Assembly: GCF_020144665.1 (NCBI RefSeq)
Contig: NZ_JAAHBQ010000059.1
Coordinates: 1-38,104 of the forward strand
Length of the DNA: 38,104 nucleotides
Direction of reading: 5' to 3'
From: Oscillatoria salina IIICB1
GTDB lineage: Bacteria > Cyanobacteriota > Cyanobacteriia > Cyanobacteriales > SIO1D9
Each line of letters opens with the position of its first letter. Position 1 is the first letter of the stretch. A model generated the notes under the pieces. The model searched no databases. It worked only from the letters and a program-made list of their open reading frames with translations, and was not told the origin of the DNA. A program made the position numbers and the translations under genes. Positions 32,338 to 38,104 of the stretch are shown here, piece after piece.

Positions 32338-32666
32338 CAGTGAGCAGTGAGCAGTGAGCAGTTACCAGTTAGCAGTTACCAGTGAGCAGTTACCAGTTAC
32401 CAGTTACCAGTGAGCAGTTACCAGTTACCAGTTACCAGTGAGCAGTTACCAGTTACCAGTTAGCAGTTACCAGTTAGCAGTTAGCAGTTACCAGTTTACT
32501 CACCCAGTCCCCAGTCCCCAGTCCCCAGTCCCCAGTCCCTAATCCCCAGTCCCCAGTCCCTAATCCCTAGTCCCCAGTCCCCAGTCCCCAGTCCCCAATC
32601 CCCAGTCCCCAATCCCCAGTCCCCAATCCCCAATCCCCAGTCCCTAATCCCTAATCCCCAATCCCC
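32338..32666 (-). repeat. Composite heptanucleotide repeat element, copy B (largest)
   Basis: From 32338 to about 32498 there are roughly 23 heptamers of CAGTTAC, CAGTGAG and CAGTTAG. A short linker (CAGTTTACTCA) follows, then about 23 heptamers of CCCAGTC, CCCTAAT and CCCAATC type from 32503 to 32666, the STRR1-like class CCCCA(A/G)T. Read on the minus strand this is G-rich heptamers, then a linker with TAAACTG, then ACTGNNN-type heptamers, the same order as copy A. The array ends 3-4 bases before the der ATG. Confidence 0.92.
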
Positions 32667-32669
32667 AAA

Positions 32670-34031
32670 ATGCCTTTACCAATTGTCGCAATTATCGGAA
32701 GACCTAACGTAGGTAAATCAACATTTGTCAATCGTTTAGCGGGAGACAAACAAGCGATCGTGCATGATGAACCAGGAATAACACGCGATCGCACTTATCG
32801 TCCAGCTTTTTGGCAGGATCGCGAATTTCAAGTTGTCGATACTGGCGGCTTGGTTTTCGATGACGATACCGAATTTCTCCCCTTGATTCGCGAACAGGCG
32901 CTGACGGCTTTAACAGAAGCATCTGTGGCGATTTTTCTTGTCGATGGACAAATGGGAGTTACGGCTGCCGATCGCGAAATTGCTAATTGGCTGCGTCTCC
33001 AAAATGTTCCTGTCCTCCTGGCAGTAAATAAATGCGATAATCCGGAAATGGCGCTGGCGCAAGCGGCGGAGTTTTGGGAGTTGGGTTTGGGGGAACCTTA
33101 TGCGGTTTCGGCGATTCATGGTAGCGGTACGGGCGATTTACTCGACGAATTAATTACTTATCTACCGTCGATGGACGAGATCGAAGTAGTTGAAGAAATC
33201 AAAGTGGCGATCGTTGGTCGTCCGAATGTGGGTAAATCGAGTTTATTGAATGCTTTCCTCGGTGAGACTCGCGCGATCGTTAGCCCAATTTCGGGAACGA
33301 CTCGCGATGCGATCGATACTGTTGTCGAAAGAAATGGTAACACTTATCGCTTGATCGATACGGCTGGGATTCGTCGCAAGAAAAATGTTGACTATGGGGC
33401 AGAATTTTTCAGCATTAATCGTGCTTTTAAAGCGATTCGTCGGGCTGATGTGGTTTTGCTAGTCCTTGATGCTCTTGACGGTGTTACCGATCAAGACCAA
33501 AAATTAGCGGATAGAATCATTGAAGAAGGTCGCGCGGCAGTTGTTGTGGTGAACAAATGGGACGCGATCGAGAAAGATTCTTATACGATTTACGAGTACA
33601 AAAAACACTTACAAAACCGTTTTTACTTTTTAGCTTGGGCGGAAGCAATTTTTGTGAGTGCTTTAACTGGGAAGCGGGTAAAAAATATTTTAGATATTGT
33701 TGATACTGCGGCGGAAGAACATCGCCGTCGGGTTAGTACCGCCGTAATTAATGAAGTGATTCAAGAAGCAGTTACTTGGCACACCCCCCCTACAAGTCGC
33801 CAAGGTCGTCAAGGTAAAATTTATTATGGTACTCAAGTTAGCACTCAACCGCCAACGATCGCCTTGTTTGTTAACGATCCCAAACGCTTTAGCGATAATT
33901 ACCGTCGCTATATCGAAAGTCAATTTCGCCAGCAGCTAGGCTTTATGGGAACGCCAATTCGGATCTTTTGGCGCGGGAAAAAAGCCCGCGATCTTGAACA
34001 TAGCCCGAATCGAGCTACTAAAGTTAAATAA
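32670..34031 (+). CDS. der: Der (EngA), double-GTPase ribosome assembly factor
   Basis: This 453-residue protein has two tandem GTPase domains: P-loops GRPNVGKST (10-18) and GRPNVGKSS (183-191), DTGG/DTAG switch motifs and NKCD/NKWD base-recognition motifs. A KH-like C-terminal domain follows (about 350-453, [14 protein letters not shown]). Der helps mature the 50S subunit and is essential in bacteria studied. The ATG follows directly on a C-rich heptamer array, so there is no Shine-Dalgarno purine tract within 20 bases: the leader reads AATCCCCAAA before ATG. It starts the conserved run der-ecfT-pipX-pipY-sepF-proC and is followed by ecfT after 22 bp. Confidence 0.96.
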   Translation: MPLPIVAIIGRPNVGKSTFVNRLAGDKQAIVHDEPGITRDRTYRPAFWQDREFQVVDTGGLVFDDDTEFLPLIREQALTALTEASVAIFLVDGQMGVTAADREIANWLRLQNVPVLLAVNKCDNPEMALAQAAEFWELGLGEPYAVSAIHGSGTGDLLDELITYLPSMDEIEVVEEIKVAIVGRPNVGKSSLLNAFLGETRAIVSPISGTTRDAIDTVVERNGNTYRLIDTAGIRRKKNVDYGAEFFSINRAFKAIRRADVVLLVLDALDGVTDQDQKLADRIIEEGRAAVVVVNKWDAIEKDSYTIYEYKKHLQNRFYFLAWAEAIFVSALTGKRVKNILDIVDTAAEEHRRRVSTAVINEVIQEAVTWHTPPTSRQGRQGKIYYGTQVSTQPPTIALFVNDPKRFSDNYRRYIESQFRQQLGFMGTPIRIFWRGKKARDLEHSPNRATKVK

Positions 34032-34053
34032 ACTAACTAATTATTACTAACTA

Positions 34054-34926
34054 ATGGACTTATTGCGATCGCTGCCTTTAGGATCTTACCTGGAACAGCC
34101 TGTTACTTGGCTGCATTATCTCGATCCCAGAGTAAAACTCGTTTGGTTGATGAGTTTTCTGGCTGCACCTTTGCTGGCAAATCCTTATTGGCGGATCGCT
34201 TTGGTGGTAATCTTGATTCTGCTAACTTTATCCGCCGCTATTCCGGTGCGCGTCTGGCGACAGCAAATGGGCTGGCTACTGTTTTTGTGTGTTTTTGTGT
34301 TTATAATTACTTGTCTGGCTCCAGATGGGTTGGCTGTAGAACATCAACCTCGTTTACCGCTTCTCGAAACCGATTTTCCCCAACCTACAGATTATCAATA
34401 TGTGTTATTTGACGGAGGACGAGTAACCATAACTCGTCGCTCTTTGGATTTAGCAGTGCGTGTCAGTACAGTAATTTTTACTTTAATTTACAGCACTACT
34501 CTCTATTTGTTAACTACTGCTCCGGAAGAAGTAACGGCGGGATTAGAAAATTTGCTGCAACCGCTCAAAGTTTTCCGCTTACCAATTACTGAAATTACCT
34601 TAACTTTAACTCTTTCTTTGCGTTTTATTCCTTTGGTTTTGGAGGAAGTGCAAAATTTAGCTAGATCGATCCGCACGAGGGCGATAAATTGGAAAAAGTT
34701 GGGACTGCGGAAAAGTTTCCAAATTTGGTTGGTTGTTGCCGAAAGATTGCTGGAAAATTTGTTATTACGAGCCGAGCAAATTGCGATCGCGATGGATATA
34801 CGTGGCTTTACTACTCCCGAGCGACATCAGGTAAAATGGCATCAGCTACGTTTAAGATGGGGTGATTGGCTAGCTTTGGCAAGTTTAGTTCCTTTTTGGT
34901 GGGCGCGAGTTTATTTTGGTTCCTAA
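34054..34926 (+). CDS. ecfT: Energy-coupling factor transmembrane protein EcfT/CbiQ family
   Basis: This 290-residue membrane protein has a PRVKLVWLMSFLAAPLL start and four to five helices. The two coupling motifs that contact the ABC ATPases are present as ARSIRTRAINW and AIAMDIRGFTTP. ECF T-components bridge vitamin- or metal-binding S-components and the ATPases in uptake systems. No ATPase or S-component lies nearby, which fits a shared group II T-component, and no riboswitch is visible in the 22-bp gap from der. The gene is regularly placed between der and pipX in cyanobacteria, so its genomic setting says little about substrate. A non-transport role has not been shown to my knowledge. 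Confidence 0.85.
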   Translation: MDLLRSLPLGSYLEQPVTWLHYLDPRVKLVWLMSFLAAPLLANPYWRIALVVILILLTLSAAIPVRVWRQQMGWLLFLCVFVFIITCLAPDGLAVEHQPRLPLLETDFPQPTDYQYVLFDGGRVTITRRSLDLAVRVSTVIFTLIYSTTLYLLTTAPEEVTAGLENLLQPLKVFRLPITEITLTLTLSLRFIPLVLEEVQNLARSIRTRAINWKKLGLRKSFQIWLVVAERLLENLLLRAEQIAIAMDIRGFTTPERHQVKWHQLRLRWGDWLALASLVPFWWARVYFGS

Positions 34927-35300
34927 CTAGATTATTACTAAAATTACTAATTTTTTGCAGAATTTTTGCTCTTCCTCTTGACAAAAAACTAGTGAAATGA
35001 TAAAAGCTTTGGCAAGCGCTTAAATTAGTTGGCGATCGCATTGAGGATTTGCTTTCCAGCTACCTTTAACTAAAATCAGGTTAATTATTCAGGGAAGTCG
35101 TCAAAAGTGAATTGTGAATATAGTAAGATTTATCCCTAGCTGACCCCAGAACAGGATATCATCAACCTAAGCTGTTTTCTCCTAAATTTATTTGTCTGGG
35201 TGGAATTGCTGCAAAACTCAGACAGAATACTTCCCAAAAATTATTTTCAGTACAGTCTATCCCCTCCTAGGGATGGGTATTTTTCTGGCAAAATTTCTAA
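34927..35300. other. Intergenic region upstream of pipX
   Basis: I see no gene in these 374 bp. Close to pipX, ATCCC (35259-35263) and GGGAT (35270-35274) form a small stem with a 6-nt loop, followed by GGGTATTTTT. This resembles a weak terminator or attenuator but ends only 20 bp before the pipX ATG. I found no exact GTA-N8-TAC NtcA site, which might have been expected for a nitrogen-regulation gene. Confidence 0.35.
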
Positions 35301-35570
35301 ATGAACACGGAAAACTATATAAATCATCCTACTTTCGGTCTTTTGTATCGAGTTTGCGCGGTAGACGAGCATCAAGAACTTTATACGACTCTTTATGCTC
35401 AACGCCTCTTTTTTGTGGTGACAGTTACTCAAGAAAATTTCGGTTTTGAACCGATTAGCAGATCCGATGCTCGACTGATGGTGGAAAACCGCCTGCGTAA
35501 ATTGCGCCGTGGTGGTTCAACCCAAGAGTACGAACAGCTTCAAGCTATTCATCAGCAAACTTTCCAATGA
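35301..35570 (+). CDS. pipX: PipX, PII-interacting NtcA coactivator
   Basis: This 89-residue protein closely resembles known PipX: the N-terminal Tudor-like part (NYINHPTFGLLYRVCAVDE...) with Y-T-T-L-Y-A-Q-R-L-F-F, and a C-terminal helical hairpin (DARLMVENRLRKLRR). PipX binds either the PII protein GlnB or the global nitrogen regulator NtcA, depending on 2-oxoglutarate and ATP/ADP levels, and stabilises active NtcA. The family is restricted to cyanobacteria and is good evidence of origin. Its TGA stop overlaps the start of pipY (ATGA), so the two are translated as a coupled pair. Confidence 0.96.
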   Translation: MNTENYINHPTFGLLYRVCAVDEHQELYTTLYAQRLFFVVTVTQENFGFEPISRSDARLMVENRLRKLRRGGSTQEYEQLQAIHQQTFQ

Positions 35571-36235
35571 CAAGCTTAATCGCTAAACGCATTACAAAAA
35601 TTCGCTCCTCTCTCCCTGCAAAAGTTCGCCCGATCGCAGTTACGAAGAAAGTCTCTGTAGCTGCGATGCGAGAAGCATACGCAGCAGGAATTCGCGATTT
35701 TGGTGAAAATCGCATTCAAGAAGCTTTACCTAAACAAGAGCAGCTACAAGACTTACCCGATATTTGTTGGCACTTTATCGGTCATTTACAAAGTAATAAG
35801 GCAAAAAAAGCGCTCGAACAGTTTCAGTGGATTCACACCTGCGACAGCCTCAAATTAGCTCAAAGATTGAATCGGCTAGCTGCTGATTTACCCTCACCAC
35901 CGCAAGTCTGTCTTCAGGTAAAAATTCTCCCCGATCCTGATAAATACGGCTGGAGTGTTCCAGAGTTACGAGCAGATTTGTCAGCGTTAGACCAGTGTAA
36001 GAGGCTGAAAATCAAAGGGTTAATGACAATTCTGCCTTTAGGATTAACTGACGAGGAAACACTCACCGCTTTTCAAGAAGTGCGATCGCTGGCAACAAAA
36101 ATTAACCAGCAAAATTGGTCAAATTTACAAATGCAAGAGTTATCAATGGGTATGTCAGCAGATTATCATTTCGCTGTTCAAGCAGGAGCAACTATGGTGC
36201 GCTTGGGACGAATTATTTTTGGCGAGATTGAGTAG
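35567..36235 (+). CDS. pipY: PipY (YggS/PLPBP), pyridoxal-phosphate homeostasis protein
   Basis: This 222-residue fold-type III PLP-binding protein carries the PLP lysine in IAVTK (K27), then DFGENRIQEALPKQEQL, WHFIGHLQSNKAKKAL, a C-terminal LSMGMSADYHFAVQAGATMVRLGRIIFG and the usual length. Relatives bind PLP without catalysis and keep vitamin B6, amino-acid and keto-acid pools balanced. In cyanobacteria it is encoded with PipX; the 4-bp overlap here supports coupling. The stop is followed within 10 bases by a short decayed copy of the composite heptamer element. Confidence 0.95.
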   Translation: MTSLIAKRITKIRSSLPAKVRPIAVTKKVSVAAMREAYAAGIRDFGENRIQEALPKQEQLQDLPDICWHFIGHLQSNKAKKALEQFQWIHTCDSLKLAQRLNRLAADLPSPPQVCLQVKILPDPDKYGWSVPELRADLSALDQCKRLKIKGLMTILPLGLTDEETLTAFQEVRSLATKINQQNWSNLQMQELSMGMSADYHFAVQAGATMVRLGRIIFGEIE

Positions 36236-36239
36236 GAAG

Positions 36240-36300
36240 AGGGGGAGGATAAACTGTTAACTGGTAAATGCGGCTAGGTGCTCGCTGCTAACTGGTCAAT
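36240..36300 (+). repeat. Decayed composite heptamer element, copy C
   Basis: GGGGGAGGATAAACTGTTAACTGGTAAATG... matches the G-rich part, AGGATAAACT linker (36246-36255) and first ACTGNNN units of copy A at 14490-14520, then decays into CTGCTAACTGGTCAATGG. It shows that the linker is conserved beyond the tandem arrays. Confidence 0.6.
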
Positions 36301-36620
36301 GGCATAAGATAACATATAGCCAAGTCAAAAGCTCGATCGAGCAAAGCCCAGTGCCGATCGCGTTAAAGACAAGGTCGGTGCAGCGATCGCGGACAGTCGG
36401 GAGGAATTCAAGCTAAGAGCGAGTAATCTGGAACTACCACTAAACCAGCCGACTCGTGTATACTGAAAAGTCGATTTTGCAGTAGCAAAAGGGGAAAATA
36501 TCTTAAATATTTCGCCCAGTGGCTGCCAAATCTTTAAAATAAACCAACCTAGCTAAAACCCTTCTGGCGCTCCGGTTTCCCAGTTCAAAGCACATAAAGT
36601 TAAGTGAGGCAGAGTAAACC
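36301..36620. promoter_or_regulatory. Upstream region of sepF with palindromes and possible -10
   Basis: No gene is seen. Features are a perfect 12-bp palindrome GCTCGATCGAGC (36331-36342), two HIP1-like GCGATCGC/CGATCGCG motifs, a TATACT -10-like element (36459-36464) without a good -35, and a stem TTTTGC-AGTA-GCAAAA (36475-36490) immediately after it. The stem would fall in the sepF leader. The ribosome region reads AGTGAGGCAGAG ahead of the GTG. Confidence 0.35.
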
Positions 36621-37214
36621 GTGAATACAATTTTTACTAAATTAAGAGATTTCGTCGGCGGCATGAATGAAGCAGAAGAGTACGATTATTACGAGGAAGA
36701 AATGGAAGGGGAAGATTACCAAAATGTTTACAATGAAGAACCTCCCCGTCCGACTGAAGAGGAACGTGCTACTCCTCGTCGTCCTCGCCGAGCAACTGTA
36801 GCGGCGGAAGCAGCAATGGGTTCCAGAAGTAATGTCATTGGAATGCCGGGCGCGACTGGGGGAATTTCGGAAGTTGTGGTGGTTGAACCTCGTTCTTTTG
36901 AAGAAATGCCTCAAGTGATTCAAGCTTTGCGAGAACGCAAATCGGTGGTGTTAAATTTAACGATTATGGACCCGGATGAAGCACAACGAGCAGTCGATTT
37001 CGTTGCTGGTGGAACTTACGCGATCGATGGTCATCAAGAGCGTATCGGCGAAAGTATTTTTCTGTTTACGCCAAGCTGCGTTCAAGTTAGCACCCAATCT
37101 GGAGGTGTGGTACATGAAGTAGCGGCGGCACCAAGAAGTACGGGTAGTGCTGCTAGTCGTCCTTCGGCACCTGCACCTGCGTGGACGGCGGAAGCAAGTC
37201 GCATTGCACAATAA
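36621..37214 (+). CDS. sepF: SepF (Cdv2/YlmF), cell-division protein
   Basis: This 197-residue protein begins with an amphipathic membrane-binding helix ([15 protein letters not shown]). An acidic, then basic, linker follows, and then the SepF core (about 84-165: [30 protein letters not shown] and [25 protein letters not shown], quoted in part). SepF tethers FtsZ to the membrane and organises the division ring; in Synechococcus/Synechocystis it is called Cdv2. The C-terminal Ala/Ser/Pro tail is less conserved. The start is GTG (36621). The place after pipY and before proC is the usual cyanobacterial order. Confidence 0.94.
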   Translation: MNTIFTKLRDFVGGMNEAEEYDYYEEEMEGEDYQNVYNEEPPRPTEEERATPRRPRRATVAAEAAMGSRSNVIGMPGATGGISEVVVVEPRSFEEMPQVIQALRERKSVVLNLTIMDPDEAQRAVDFVAGGTYAIDGHQERIGESIFLFTPSCVQVSTQSGGVVHEVAAAPRSTGSAASRPSAPAPAWTAEASRIAQ

Positions 37215-37280
37215 GATCGATTTCTGTAAAGTTGCTATTGGCGTTGAGCTAATAGCAATGTCCTGTTAATAATTTACAAA

Positions 37281-38084
37281 GTGGCTGTTAAGTTAGGTTT
37301 GATTGGTGGCGGGGTGATGGGAGAAGCTCTGTTATCCCGCCTCATTGCTCGAAGAATTTATCTTCCTGATACTGTGTTGGTGAGCGAACCGTTATCAGCA
37401 CGGCGCGATTACCTGAAGGAAAAATATCAGGTTCGGGTAACTGCTGATAACCAAGCCGCAGCTTCGGCGGATGAGGTTTTGCTTTTGGCGGTTAAACCTC
37501 AAGCTCTTGATGCGGTTGTGGCGAGTTTGGCGGGGGAAAGGGAAATTTGTCCCCTGGTGATTTCCATTTTGGCAGGTGTGCCGATAAGTCGTTTGGAGGC
37601 GGCTTTTCCAGAGCAATCTGTCATTAGAGTGATGCCCAATACTCCAGCGACTGTAGGGGCTGGAATGACAGCGATCGCCTCTGGTAGTCAGGTTAACTCG
37701 GAACAGGTGGCTTTGGCGAGGTCGATTTTTGAAGCTGTGGGACAAGTTGTGGCAGTACCGGAGTCTTTGCTGGATGCGGTAACTGGGCTTTCGGGATCGG
37801 GTCCGGCTTTTGTGGCGATCGCGATTGAAGCTTTGGCTGATGGTGGAGTGGCGGCTGGGTTGCCAAGAGCGATCGCTTCTCAGTTGGCTGTGCAAACTGT
37901 TCTTGGTACGGCTCAATTACTCCAAGAGTCGGGTTTGCATCCGGCTGCACTTAAGGATAAAGTGACTAGTCCTGGCGGTACTACGATTATTGGTGTGGCT
38001 GAGTTGGAAAAGTTGGGTTTTCGTTCTGCTCTCATTCAAGCAGTCCAAGCCGCAGCGCGGCGATCGCAAGAATTAGGTGAATAG
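37281..38084 (+). CDS. proC: ProC, pyrroline-5-carboxylate reductase
   Basis: This 267-residue enzyme makes proline from pyrroline-5-carboxylate with NAD(P)H. It has the N-terminal dinucleotide motif LIGGGVMGEAL (7-17), VKPQALDAVV, the RVMPNTPATVGAGMTAIA block and the C-terminal dimer-active-site region GLSGSGPAFVAIAIEALADGG and SPGGTTIIGV (residue runs quoted in part). Length is normal for the family. The start is GTG, 66 bp after sepF, with no strong Shine-Dalgarno. The last 20 bases of the window lie beyond the stop. Confidence 0.95.
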   Translation: MAVKLGLIGGGVMGEALLSRLIARRIYLPDTVLVSEPLSARRDYLKEKYQVRVTADNQAAASADEVLLLAVKPQALDAVVASLAGEREICPLVISILAGVPISRLEAAFPEQSVIRVMPNTPATVGAGMTAIASGSQVNSEQVALARSIFEAVGQVVAVPESLLDAVTGLSGSGPAFVAIAIEALADGGVAAGLPRAIASQLAVQTVLGTAQLLQESGLHPAALKDKVTSPGGTTIIGVAELEKLGFRSALIQAVQAAARRSQELGE

Positions 38085-38104
38085 TCTAATTATCTTGAAA
38101 CTAG

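Noticed and set aside
32127-32357. Small open frames of 67 and 70 codons on both strands upstream of der
   Set aside because: They overlap each other and the TTTGCGNN and heptamer repeats; no coding signature.
32338-32666. CRISPR array
   Set aside because: Units are 7 bp with no spacers and no cas genes nearby; these are simple tandem heptamers.
36236-36620. tRNA or other known RNA in the pipY-sepF gap
   Set aside because: No T-loop, anticodon arm or CCA-type acceptor pattern could be assembled; only palindromes and a decayed repeat were seen.
37395-37916. 173-codon minus-strand frame
   Set aside because: Antisense of proC; Arg/Ser/His-rich shadow without start context.

Overview
This looks like chromosomal DNA of a cyanobacterium. 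The evidence is dozens of GCGATCGC (HIP1) octamers inside genes and a set of cyanobacterium-restricted families: a DUF3318 protein, a KGK-domain protein, a PATAN response regulator, HmpF, PipX, a CcsA-type cytochrome c factor, and the order der-ecfT-pipX-pipY-sepF-proC. The window also carries degenerate heptanucleotide tandem repeats of the STRR kind described in filamentous cyanobacteria. Together with the hmp (hormogonium/pilus motility) locus this leans towards a filamentous species, but I cannot place it closer. I recognised no rRNA, tRNA, CRISPR array, intact insertion sequence or prophage.

Layout. 1-1468: a DUF3318 gene and a convergent PEP-CTERM exported protein whose stop codons overlap. 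1768-10353: a cell-envelope sugar island with a GT2-GtrA fusion facing away from GT2, TVP38/TMEM64, two GT39-like membrane proteins and a sulfotransferase, closed by an LPG-synthase/flippase-type membrane protein. 10479-18489: cofH (deazaflavin), an alpha/beta hydrolase, a DUF3352 protein, ccsA, a KGK-domain protein with an acidic tandem repeat, and tilS. 18508-27495: a motility-taxis locus, hmpF divergent from hmpA-B-C-D (PATAN-REC, CheY, CheW, MCP), followed closely by an MlaE-type lipid permease in place of the CheA expected there. 27554-32103: a small hypothetical gene, a CDF metal transporter, a methyltransferase and an M48 metalloprotease. 32670-38084: der, ecfT, pipX, pipY, sepF and proC.

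The most interesting material is non-coding. (1) The 870-bp gap between hmpF and hmpA holds a GC-richer island with two perfectly nested helices (8 bp and 7 bp), downstream of a TTGACA element pointing at hmpF. It could be a structured 5' leader or a small RNA. (2) Three exact TTTTCCACA sites (cyanobacterial-type DnaA boxes) lie at 20-21 bp spacing at 29070-29119. (3) A composite repeat (G-rich heptamers, a TAAACT-containing linker, then ACTGNNN heptamers) recurs at four places in both orientations; one copy supplies the stop codon of the DUF3352 gene and another runs to within 4 nt of the der start codon. (4) A 15-bp bulged hairpin lies between the two divergent GT2 genes. (5) A pair of exact 12-bp direct repeats, 22 bp apart, precedes the PEP-CTERM gene.

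All calls come from reading the sequence and from memory of the families; no database search was run.
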